Shown here: positions 5,601 to 11,624 of the stretch, in pieces | Layout of the letters: every line of letters begins with the position of its first letter | Numbering within the stretch: position 1 is the first letter of the stretch | Source of the DNA: Smithella sp. | Lineage (GTDB): Bacteria > Desulfobacterota > Syntrophia > Syntrophales > Smithellaceae | Assembly: GCA_012797505.1 (NCBI GenBank) | Contig: JAAZOZ010000276.1 | Span: 1 to 11,712, forward strand | Reading direction: 5' to 3' | Length of the DNA stretch: 11,712 bases | The notes under the pieces: generated by a model | The model's input: the letters and a program-made list of their open reading frames with translations, nothing else | The model's database searches: none | Told to the model about the DNA's origin: nothing | Translations under genes and position numbers: made by a program

Positions 5601-7721
5601 TTATTCCAGAATGCTGGCGACTTTAAAATAATTGCCTTTTACCGAGGGCGCGCTCTTGAGCAGTTTGCCGCTTTCGGCAAGCTTAGAGCGCATCTCCCGG
5701 GTTCCCGGCCGCATCCGGTTGGACACGGGCGCCACCGTGCGAATCGGTTCTTCCGACCCCGCCTTTTCTTTTGCCAGGCGGGCCAGCGCTTCGGCGCCGG
5801 CCAGAATCTCCTCCATCACGGGCCGCTCCGCCGCGGAGATGCCGATGCGCGACACCCAGGAGAGGTGATCGATCGGGTCTTCCTTTTCGGCCGTTCCCGG
5901 CAGCACATCCTGGCCGCCCGGATTCAAAAGCCCCAGCTCGGCGAGCTGCTCGCGCTTGACCGCCGAGGGCGCGCCGGTCAGAGGACAGGCCGCGCTGCGG
6001 TTTTTCGGAAATGCGATCACTTCGCGGATGGAAGGCGTCTGCAGAATCATCGATACGGTGCGGTCCATGCCCAGCGCCAGCCCTCCGTGCGGCGGTGCGC
6101 CGAAATCGAAGGCGCGCAGGAAAAAGCCGAATTTCTCCCGGGTCTCTTCCTCGGAAAGCCCCAGCGCGGCAAAAATCTTGCGCTGCAGGTCGCGGTTGTT
6201 GATGCGGATGCTGCCGCCGCCCAGCTCCTCGCCGTTCATGACCAGGTCGTAGGCGCGGGACTTGAGCGAAAGCAGCTCTTCCAGATTTTTCGGATCGAAA
6301 TCCTCGCGGTCCGGCGCGGTGAACGGATGGTGGCTCGAGGTGACGCCCCCTTCATCCGTGGGCTCGAAGAGCGGAAACTCCGTGATCCAGACCGGGTAAA
6401 AGCTGTTTTCGGGAATCAGGCCGAGACGATCGGCCAGGTGCAGACGAAGCTGGCCCAGCGCGGAGGTCACCACCGCGTAGGAAGGATCGGCGATCAGAAT
6501 GAGCACGTCCCCGTCGGTAACCGCAAAGCGGCGCTTCAATTCAGCCAGCTCCTGCTCGCTGAAAAACTGGACGATGTTGGATTCAAGCTTTCCGCCTTCG
6601 GCGCGCATCCAGGTCATGCCCTTGGCGCCGAACGACGGCGCGATCTCCCTGGCGTATTCGTTTTGCAAAACGTTCTTGCTGAGTTTTTCCGACTGGCCCT
6701 GAATGTTGATGCCCTTGATGCAGCCGCCGCGCTGGAGGATCTGCCGGAAAATCGAATAACGGGTTTCGGAAAAGACGTCCGTCACGTCAACGAAGCGAAG
6801 CCCGAAGCGCAGGTCGGGCCGGTCGGAGCCGGTCGTGTCCATCGCTTCCATGTAGGACATGCGCGCGAAGGGCCGCGGCAGGTCGATGCCGCCGATCGCA
6901 AACATCCGGACGGTCAGCTCCTCAATCAGTTCGTAGAGGAACTCTTCATCGATGAAGGACGCTTCGATGTCGAGCTGTGTGAATTCCGGCTGGCGGTTGG
7001 GGCGCAGGTCTTCGTCGCGGAAGCAGCGCGCGAGCTGAAAGTAGCGCTCCATGCCGCCGATCATCAATAGCTGCTTGAAGAGCTGCGGCGACTGGGGCAG
7101 GGCGTAGAAATTCTGAGGATGGATCCGGCTGGGCACCAGGTAGTCGCGAGCGCCTTCGGGCGTGCTGGCCGTGAGCACCGGCGTTTCAATTTCCACGAAG
7201 CCCCGGGAATCCAGAAATTCCCGGACGCACCGGAAAATGCGGTGCCGCGCCATCAGGTTGTCGCGCATGGCGGGGCGGCGGATGTCCAGATACCGGTATT
7301 GAAGGCGCAGGTCCTCAGCCACGTGGTCGGCGCCGGCGGACGGAGCGCCCGCCACCATTGCCTTGTCGGAAACGGAGAAGGGCAGGGCGTCCGATTCGGC
7401 AAGCACCGCGAGCTCCGTCACGAACACTTCGATTGGTCCCGTTTCGATGTTGGGGTTTTCCGTCCCCGCGAGGCGTTTTCGAACGTCGCCCGAAACCGCA
7501 ATACAGTATTCGGAACGCAGCAGGGCCGCCTGACGGCAGATGTCGCCCGTGGCGGTGTCCGGGCTGAAGACGATCTGTACAATGCCGCTGCGGTCGCGCA
7601 GGTGGATAAACAAAAGGCCGCCGTGATCGCGGAAAGCGTCCACCCAGCCGGCCAGGAGTACCCGGCGGCCGATGTCTTCAGAAGAAAGTTCGCCGCAAAA
7701 AACGCGCTCAGAAAATTGCAT
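5601..7721 (-). CDS. aspS-gatC: AspRS-GatC fusion: non-discriminating aspartyl-tRNA synthetase with C-terminal amidotransferase subunit C
   Basis: A 706-residue fusion. Residues 1-599 are a bacterial class II AspRS with an OB-fold anticodon domain (about 1-105). Motif 2 is at about 227-251 (ARCFRDEDLRPNRQPEFTQ), the bacterial insertion domain at about 290-410, and motif 3 at 547-556 (GLALGMDRTV). After a linker (600-616), residues 617-706 are a whole GatC domain, ending in APSVKGNYFKVASILE like the family APEEEDGYFKVPKVLE. His33 (RDHGG) and Gly86 (RLAGTENPN) match the residues of non-discriminating AspRS, which charges both tRNA(Asp) and tRNA(Asn). No free-standing gatC is visible. ATG 7721 is chosen over ATG 7730 because GGAAAGG (7731-7737) abuts 7730 but lies 9 bases from 7721. 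First gene of the operon. Confidence 0.93.
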   Translation of the reverse strand: MQFSERVFCGELSSEDIGRRVLLAGWVDAFRDHGGLLFIHLRDRSGIVQIVFSPDTATGDICRQAALLRSEYCIAVSGDVRKRLAGTENPNIETGPIEVFVTELAVLAESDALPFSVSDKAMVAGAPSAGADHVAEDLRLQYRYLDIRRPAMRDNLMARHRIFRCVREFLDSRGFVEIETPVLTASTPEGARDYLVPSRIHPQNFYALPQSPQLFKQLLMIGGMERYFQLARCFRDEDLRPNRQPEFTQLDIEASFIDEEFLYELIEELTVRMFAIGGIDLPRPFARMSYMEAMDTTGSDRPDLRFGLRFVDVTDVFSETRYSIFRQILQRGGCIKGINIQGQSEKLSKNVLQNEYAREIAPSFGAKGMTWMRAEGGKLESNIVQFFSEQELAELKRRFAVTDGDVLILIADPSYAVVTSALGQLRLHLADRLGLIPENSFYPVWITEFPLFEPTDEGGVTSSHHPFTAPDREDFDPKNLEELLSLKSRAYDLVMNGEELGGGSIRINNRDLQRKIFAALGLSEEETREKFGFFLRAFDFGAPPHGGLALGMDRTVSMILQTPSIREVIAFPKNRSAACPLTGAPSAVKREQLAELGLLNPGGQDVLPGTAEKEDPIDHLSWVSRIGISAAERPVMEEILAGAEALARLAKEKAGSEEPIRTVAPVSNRMRPGTREMRSKLAESGKLLKSAPSVKGNYFKVASILE
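5604..5873 (-). other. gatC: GatC domain within the fusion
   Basis: These 90 codons encode the GatC module: an N-terminal helix pair (IDHLSWVSRI...EEILAGAEALARLAKEKA), then the extended belt VAPVSNRMRPGTREMRSK and the C-terminal SAPSVKGNYFKVASILE. In GatCAB structures this belt wraps between GatA and GatB. All parts expected of a free GatC (about 91-95 residues) are present, so the fusion is complete rather than a fragment. The preceding linker (NPGGQDVLPGTAEKEDP) is rich in Gly, Pro and charged residues. Confidence 0.88.
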
Positions 7722-7768
7722 ATCAATCATCCTTTCCGTTTAAACCGTGAAAGTACAAATTCGGCGGT

Positions 7769-7888
7769 CTCGTAAAAAGTCATTTTGCCTCTCTTTTGTC
7801 ATGCTGAGCCAGTCGAAGCATGACGTGATATCGAGTGCTTACGTTCACCCTTCGACAGGCCCAGGGTGACAGCGGGGATTTTTACGAG
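7769..7888. repeat. Palindromic MITE-like element A
   Basis: The ends are exact inverted copies: ctcgtaaaaa at 7769-7778 and tttttacgag at 7879-7888. Inside, gtcatgctgagccagtcgaa (from 7799) is a near inverted copy of ttcgacaggcccagggtgac (7851-7870), with outer differences that keep pairing. Both sides match the 'catgctgagcctgtcgaagcatg' / 'cccttcgacaggctcagggtgac' dispersed repeats seen in many bacterial genomes. No ORF is inside, so it is at most a non-autonomous element. Confidence 0.65.
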
Positions 7889-7905
7889 TTCATCAAAATT
7901 GACGG

Positions 7906-8027
7906 CTTCGTAAAAAGTGAATTTCGCACTCTTTTCGTCTTACCGGCGAAGGCCGGTATCCAGTAGTTACAATTAGTTATGGACCCCGGCTTTCGCCGGG
8001 GTGACGGTTTGGGTTACTTTTTACGAG
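7906..8027. repeat. Palindromic MITE-like element B, adjacent to A
   Basis: The left end ttcgtaaaaagt (7907-7918) and right end actttttacgag (8016-8027) are inverted repeats matching at 11 of 12 bases. They share the same core as element A, and both elements continue with gttcatcaaa on the right. The interior differs: it has taccggcgaaggccggtatccag (7941-7963) opposed by tggaccccggctttcgccggggtgac (7980-8005), the common 'ccggcgaaagccgg' repeat. Two elements with the same ends and different cores sit 17 bases apart. Confidence 0.65.
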
Positions 8028-8180
8028 TTCATCAAATTTGTACACGGGACAAATTTGTGCCGCGGAGCGTATCAAAACTGTCCGGATGTTTCAAGAAGAT
8101 ATCCCGGCGAGGTCCATGATGAAAAAACCCGCTTTCCGGAGATCCACTTTTCAAAAGCATCCGGGAGCGGGCGAAACAAC

Positions 8181-8219
8181 AAAAAGGCCGCGGCAGGAGA
8201 GGATTTCCCCGCCGCGGCC
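8181..8219 (-). terminator. Rho-independent terminator of asd
   Basis: Read on the minus strand, ggccgcggc (from 8219 to 8211) pairs with gccgcggcc (from 8194 to 8186) across a 16-base loop and is followed by TTTTT (8185-8181). It begins 11 bases beyond the asd stop codon and should end the ribF-asd transcript. Confidence 0.8.
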
Positions 8220-8229
8220 CGGTTGGAAT

Positions 8230-9309
8230 CTAAACGAGTTTCAGATAATTTTTAACCAAATATTCCGCCGTCTGCAGCGCGCCCTTGGCCGCGCCCAGCT
8301 TGGTGTTGTGCGCCAGGCAGACATACTTGATCCCGTTTTCCAGAATCGGGTCCTTGCGGATGCGCCCGACGGTGACGGTCATGCCGCCGCCCTTGTCGCG
8401 GTCCATCCGGGGTTGCGGACGGAACGGATCGTCCGTGACGTCGATCAGATGCGCGGGCGAGCTGGGCAGATGCAGCTCAGCAAAGTCCTTTCCGTATTCG
8501 GTCATGACCTTCTTGACGTCTTCCGGGGTGCAGGGCTTTTCGGTCTGCACAAACGCGACCACCAGATGCCCGTCGATGACCGGCACGCGGGTGCAGGTGG
8601 CGGTGATGCCGAACGGCGCATTGACGATTTTATTCCCGGCCAGTTTGCCGAGAATTTTCTGCGGCTCGGTTTCCACCTTCGGCTCTTCTCCGGAAATGTA
8701 CGGAACGACGTTTTCCATCATGTCCATGGCGGAAAGGCCCGGTGTGCGGCCCGCGCCGGACATGGCCTGCAGCGAGGTGGCGATCACCTGCTTCACGCCG
8801 AAATGATCCAGAATCGGTTTGAGCGACACGACCAGCCCCGCTATGGTGCAGTTGGATTTGGGCGAAATGAATCCCTTCCAGCCGCGATTTTTCCTCTGAA
8901 CGTCCAGAAGCGCCGCGTGGTCCATGTTGACGCCGCCCACCAGAATCGGGGTGTCGGCTTCATAGCGGAACGCCGAGGCGGTGCTGATGACCGGTGTGGT
9001 TTTGGCGTATTTGGGCTCCAGCTCCTTGGCGGGGCCTGCGTCCATGGTCGAGAAAATAATGTCCACGGAAGTCGGATCGAAGCTGGCCGCTTCCTCCACG
9101 ACCATGTTGGCGATGTGTTCCGGCAGTTCTTCCGGACACCACCAGCGGATGGAGCCGTTGGCGTCGCGCAATGCGTCGATATATTTCTTTGTGGCCGAGC
9201 GCTCCGAGGCGACCAGTTTGGAAATTTCAAACCAGGGATGCCCCAGAAGGCTGACGATCGCCTGCTGTCCTACGATGCCGGTTGCGCCCACGATGGCAAT
9301 TTTTAACAT
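8230..9309 (-). CDS. asd: Aspartate-semialdehyde dehydrogenase, archaeal/fungal type
   Basis: A 359-residue enzyme that reduces aspartyl-4-phosphate to aspartate 4-semialdehyde with NADPH, the branch point to lysine/diaminopimelate, threonine and methionine. The N-terminal IAIVGATGIVGQQ (4-16) is the dinucleotide-binding loop. The catalytic Cys154 sits in SPKSNCTIAG, the basic catalytic residue is probably His248 (VPVIDGH), and GAGRTPG follows SLQAMS at 179-184. The pattern 'NCTIAGLVVSLKP' and the overall layout fit the archaeal/fungal subfamily rather than the usual proteobacterial Asd. The start is supported by GGAGG about 9 bases upstream. It follows ribF by 17 bases on the same strand, so the two are probably cotranscribed. 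The downstream hairpin ends the unit. Confidence 0.93.
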   Translation of the reverse strand: MLKIAIVGATGIVGQQAIVSLLGHPWFEISKLVASERSATKKYIDALRDANGSIRWWCPEELPEHIANMVVEEAASFDPTSVDIIFSTMDAGPAKELEPKYAKTTPVISTASAFRYEADTPILVGGVNMDHAALLDVQRKNRGWKGFISPKSNCTIAGLVVSLKPILDHFGVKQVIATSLQAMSGAGRTPGLSAMDMMENVVPYISGEEPKVETEPQKILGKLAGNKIVNAPFGITATCTRVPVIDGHLVVAFVQTEKPCTPEDVKKVMTEYGKDFAELHLPSSPAHLIDVTDDPFRPQPRMDRDKGGGMTVTVGRIRKDPILENGIKYVCLAHNTKLGAAKGALQTAEYLVKNYLKLV

Positions 9310-9326
9310 AAACGTTTTCCTCCAAA

Positions 9327-10259
9327 TTATTTTTCCTGTTTCAGTATTTGTCTCGTTTTCTCCACATCCGCCGCGATCTGCCGCTTCAAGCTTTCGGGAC
9401 CGTCAAACTTGACAATGTCCCGCAGCTTCTCCACAAACAGCACATTTATTTTTTTCCCGCGCAGGTCTCCCGAATAATCCAGCAGGAAAACCTCGAACGT
9501 GGATGAATAATCTTCAAAAGTCGGTTTGGCGCCGATGTTGAGCGCCCCCATGCAGCGCCGGCCGTCCGCCGTCACAAAGGCCGCGTAAATACCGGGCGGC
9601 GGCAGCAGTTCCTTTTCCGGTTCGATGTTGGCGGTGGGGAATCCCAGGCCCGCCCCGCGCCCCGCGCCGCTGCCTACGGCGCCCGCCACGTTGTAGGGGC
9701 GTCCCATCAGCTTCGTCGCCTTCCGGAGGTCGCCTTCCAGAATGCAGTTGCGGATCAGCGTGCTGCTCACGATTTCGTCGTCGATTTTAAACGCCGGGAT
9801 CACCTCCACGGAAAAACCGAGTTTTCGCCCCTTGGTCTTCAGAAAGGCGTCGTTGCCCTGTCTGGCCTGGCCGAAGACATAATCGTGGCCGATAATGATT
9901 TTGGAAATGGCCAGTTTCCCCCACAAAAAGTCCTGCACAAACGCCTCGGCGGTGGTTTTGGAGTAATGCTGGTCAAAAGCGATGACCACCGTCGCGTCAA
10001 CGCCGCATTTCTCAAGAAATTCAAGCTTTTCCGCCCTGGTGGTAATCAGGTAAAAAGGCCGGATATTCGGATGCAGAATCATCTTGGGGTGCGGATCAAA
10101 GGTAATCACCAGCGACTTCTGCCCCGCTTTCTTCGCTTCCGTCGCGAGCTTGCGGCAGATATGCTGGTGGCTCAGATGCACACCGTCAAAATTGCCGATG
10201 GTGACGAACGATCCCCGGTAATCCTGAGTTATGGATTCAATTCCTTCAAAAACGATCAT
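9327..10259 (-). CDS. ribF: Bifunctional riboflavin kinase / FMN adenylyltransferase
   Basis: A 310-residue cytosolic enzyme that converts riboflavin to FMN and then FAD. The N-terminal adenylyltransferase domain (about 1-180) has GNFDGVHLSHQ (22-32), GHDYVFG (124-130) and VSSTLIR (164-170). The C-terminal kinase domain (about 185-305) has GLGFPTANI (204-212), NIGAKPTF (241-248) and the catalytic Glu256 in FEVFLLDYSGDL. The nucleotidyltransferase HxGH motif reads HLSH (28-31), with Ser in place of Gly. Length and domain order are normal. Only a weak ribosome site (GGGAAAG) precedes the ATG. It is the first gene of the ribF-asd unit and is divergent from tRNA-Leu. Confidence 0.95.
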   Translation of the reverse strand: MIVFEGIESITQDYRGSFVTIGNFDGVHLSHQHICRKLATEAKKAGQKSLVITFDPHPKMILHPNIRPFYLITTRAEKLEFLEKCGVDATVVIAFDQHYSKTTAEAFVQDFLWGKLAISKIIIGHDYVFGQARQGNDAFLKTKGRKLGFSVEVIPAFKIDDEIVSSTLIRNCILEGDLRKATKLMGRPYNVAGAVGSGAGRGAGLGFPTANIEPEKELLPPPGIYAAFVTADGRRCMGALNIGAKPTFEDYSSTFEVFLLDYSGDLRGKKINVLFVEKLRDIVKFDGPESLKRQIAADVEKTRQILKQEK

Positions 10260-10293
10260 GTTCTTTCCCGCCGTCTGTGTTTACAAGTTTTGC

Positions 10294-10321
10294 AACATAG
10301 CATTTTGAGCATTAAATTCAA
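10294..10321 (-). promoter_or_regulatory. Possible promoter of ribF-asd
   Basis: On the minus strand TTGAAT (10321-10316) is followed after 16 bases by TATGTT (10299-10294), leaving about 35 bases to the ribF start. Each box has two mismatches to the sigma-70 consensus. The AT-rich setting between two divergent transcription units supports a promoter here, but the exact boxes are uncertain. Confidence 0.35.
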
Positions 10322-10332
10322 GTCATTTTAAC

Positions 10333-10359
10333 TTGACAAGATGCCGCGTTCAGTATAGT
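10333..10359 (+). promoter_or_regulatory. Promoter of tRNA-Leu
   Basis: A perfect TTGACA (10333-10338) and a near-consensus TATAGT (10354-10359) end 11 bases before the mature tRNA, as expected for a stable-RNA promoter. The spacer is short at 15 bases. Confidence 0.6.
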
Positions 10360-10370
10360 CACTTTCCCGT

Positions 10371-10457
10371 GCCGAAGTGGCGGAATTGGTAGACGCGCTA
10401 GGTTCAGGGTCTAGTGGGTGTACGCCTGTGCTGGTTCAAATCCAGTCTTCGGCACCA
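10371..10457 (+). tRNA. tRNA-Leu, anticodon CAG
   Basis: An 87-base class II tRNA including an encoded CCA. The acceptor stem GCCGAAG (10371-10377) pairs with CTTCGGC (10447-10453), followed by discriminator A and CCA (10455-10457). The anticodon stem CTAGG/TCTAG closes loop TTCAGGG with CAG at 10405-10407, reading CUG. A long variable arm (GGTG/CGCC) and discriminator A73 are leucine features. The T-loop is TTCAAAT. It has its own promoter and terminator, so it is a single-gene unit. Confidence 0.96.
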
Positions 10458-10468
10458 TAAGAAAATAG

Positions 10469-10503
10469 AGGGGCGAGACAGAACATCTGTTTAGCCCCTT
10501 TTT
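10469..10503 (+). terminator. Rho-independent terminator of tRNA-Leu
   Basis: AGGGGC (10469-10474) pairs with GCCCCT (10494-10499), with an inner stem ACAGA/TCTGT (10478-10482 and 10486-10490), and the T-run 10499-10503 follows. It starts 12 bases after the tRNA CCA and should separate the tRNA from the downstream toxin-antitoxin genes. Confidence 0.85.
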
Positions 10504-10594
10504 GATTTTCTCCGGTGCAGCCGGCGTTTTTCGAAAAGCCTTTCAAAAACAAACTTACATCGACAAAAATGCATTGAGAAAATATTTATAATTA

Positions 10595-10621
10595 TGTAAA
10601 GTCATACAATCATATTTTACA
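10595..10621 (+). promoter_or_regulatory. Candidate operator/promoter region of the toxin-antitoxin pair
   Basis: An AT-rich stretch ahead of the antitoxin contains TGTAAA (10595-10600) and its inverted copy TTTACA (10616-10621), plus TATG/CATA arms in between. A TATAAT lies at 10587-10592 but has no good -35 at normal spacing. Antitoxins of this family bind such palindromes to repress their own operon; assignment to this repeat is inferred from position only. Confidence 0.35.
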
Positions 10622-10633
10622 GGAGAAACGGCT

Positions 10634-10912
10634 ATGATGAAAACAATCAGTGCCACGGATGCTGTGAGAACATTTTCAGAATTGCTCAATGCAATCAAAT
10701 ACAAAGGAGAATTTTACACGATCATCAGAGGCGGGAAGCCGGCGGCGACAATCGGGCCGGTGGAAACAATCACAAGTATGAGAACTTTGAAAGAATTGGC
10801 GCTTGTCCTGAAAGCAATGCCCAAACTGGATGATGACGATAAATTTGCGGCCGATGTTGAGGATATTATAACCAACCAGCCGGTTACTCCGGAGGGATCT
10901 TCATGGGCGTAA
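10634..10912 (+). CDS. Phd/YefM-like antitoxin
   Basis: A 92-residue acidic protein whose first 45 residues (TISATDAVRTFSELLNAIKY then YTIIRGGKPAATIGPV) match the N-terminal DNA-binding and dimerisation fold of Phd/YefM antitoxins. The remainder (46-92), with the DDDDK cluster at 67-70, would be the flexible toxin-neutralising tail. AGGAGA at 10621-10626 fits ATG 10634 with a 7-base gap; ATG 10637 is an alternative. It overlaps the toxin gene by 10 bases, the usual antitoxin-first arrangement. Lower GC and more A-rich codons than its neighbours suggest horizontal acquisition. Confidence 0.88.
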   Translation: MMKTISATDAVRTFSELLNAIKYKGEFYTIIRGGKPAATIGPVETITSMRTLKELALVLKAMPKLDDDDKFAADVEDIITNQPVTPEGSSWA

Positions 10913-11307
10913 TTTTTGACACCAGTGAGATTATCACACTTGAGCGCAACCGCGGGCAGATAGAAGAAATCGTTTTGGAACGGGAAGACGAATTATTCGG
11001 CATCAGTGTCATCACAGTAGCTGAGCTTCTTCACGGTGTAGAACGCGCAGACACTGAAACCAGAAAAATCAAGCGGCAGGCTTTTGTAGAAAAAGTCATT
11101 GAGTTTTTCCCTGTCTATAGCGTCGATGTGACGGTTGCGCGCATTTACGCGCGGCTATGGGCGTCTCTGGCGCAAAAAAATCTGACGGTAGGCGCTCATG
11201 ATCTCATCATTGCCGCAACGGCGATGGCATTGAACTACACCGTTATCACTTCCAATTTAAGGGACTATAAAAAAATCGAGGGATTGAAGATAGAAGAAAA
11301 AAATTAG
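10903..11307 (+). CDS. vapC: PIN-domain ribonuclease toxin, VapC family
   Basis: A 134-residue PIN-domain protein expected to cleave specific RNAs (often tRNA or rRNA) when freed from its antitoxin. The metal-binding acidic residues are present: Asp6 (VIFDTSEII), Glu41 (TVAELLHGVER), Asp100 (VGAHDLIIAATA) and Asp121 (TSNLRDYKKI). The size is typical. GGAGGG (10891-10896) inside the antitoxin end precedes ATG 10903 by 6 bases, and the 10-base overlap implies translational coupling. All catalytic positions are intact, so the toxin is probably active. Partnering with a Phd-like rather than AbrB-like antitoxin is common for this subgroup. Confidence 0.92.
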   Translation: MGVIFDTSEIITLERNRGQIEEIVLEREDELFGISVITVAELLHGVERADTETRKIKRQAFVEKVIEFFPVYSVDVTVARIYARLWASLAQKNLTVGAHDLIIAATAMALNYTVITSNLRDYKKIEGLKIEEKN

Positions 11308-11317
11308 CGGTGGCGGA

Positions 11318-11539
11318 GATGGGGAAACGCCGGGAAAAACGTTGGGTGAAAGTTCCCGGAAAAGTTCCCAGAAAATATTGAAAATCCTTAAGGATAATCC
11401 GGGGTTGACCATGCCGAACTTTCGGTATTGCTGAGCATTACAGACAGAGCCGTAAAAAAGGATTTAAACCACATTGAAAAAGTCCGAATTAATAAAACGT
11501 ATCGGCCCGGATAAGGGCGGACACTGGAAAGTGATAGGT
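11318..11539 (+). pseudogene. Frameshifted C-terminal winged-helix fragment (RecG-like/AlbA_2 protein family)
   Basis: Three pieces in two frames join into one domain. ETPGKTLGE...KILKILKDNPGLTMP is read to about 11416. ELSVLLSITDRAVKKDLNHIEKV is read in the shifted frame from 11416. RIGPDKGGHWKVIG from 11498 returns to the first frame. The pattern 'NPxLTxPELSxLLxITxRAVKK...RIGPxKGGHW.VI' is what I recall from C-terminal winged helices of RecG-like, AlbA_2-type ATP-binding regulators. The shifts near 11416 and 11495 expose in-frame stops (TGA at about 11429), and the N-terminal part of the gene is missing, so it is a decayed remnant. The family call is from memory of the motif. Confidence 0.55.
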
Positions 11540-11552
11540 ATCTCTACGGGTA

Positions 11553-11576
11553 AATTCCCCGCTCCTTGGGGCGAAA
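11553..11576. repeat. Imperfect palindrome
   Basis: AATTCCCC (11553-11560) opposes GGGG-CG-AAATT (11568-11577), a CCCC/GGGG stem with AT flanks interrupted by a two-base bulge. It sits just after the pseudogene and may belong to the same repeat unit as the stronger palindrome at 11601-11624. Confidence 0.4.
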
Positions 11577-11600
11577 TTATTAAAGGGTTTCCTTCTACAA

Positions 11601-11624
11601 TACCCCGCTGCTTGCGGCGGGGTA
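11601..11624. repeat. Palindromic REP-like repeat
   Basis: TACCCCGC (11601-11608) is exactly inverted in GCGGGGTA (11617-11624) around an 8-base loop. The flanks 'ttctacaa' and 'gtttatt' recall dispersed 'ataccccgcagcttgctgcggggtagtt' repeats of delta-proteobacterial genomes. The sequence 11625-11712 after it shows no gene I can support. Confidence 0.55.

Larger units (their letters stand above)
7722..8229. other. Gene-free region between the aspS and asd operons
   Basis: About 500 bases without a credible gene. From left to right: the aspS leader (7722-7768), two palindromic elements (7769-7888 and 7906-8027), a stretch 8028-8180 holding a long imperfect stem at 8128-8171, and the asd terminator (8181-8219). 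No strong minus-strand promoter for aspS stands out. The open frames crossing it are incidental extensions into genes on the other strand. Confidence 0.6.

Noticed and set aside
5865..7070. A 401-codon plus-strand open frame opposite aspS-gatC.
   Set aside because: It has no recognisable domain and lies fully antisense to AspRS, which has all class II motifs; GC-rich codon bias of the real gene keeps the opposite frame open.
7722..8229. A CRISPR array in the repeat-rich gap.
   Set aside because: There are only two dissimilar palindromic units, with no regularly spaced identical repeats and no spacers.
8038..9306. A 422-codon plus-strand open frame opposite asd.
   Set aside because: Antisense to a clearly recognisable Asd, with an unusual His/Arg-rich composition and no ribosome site; treated as a shadow.
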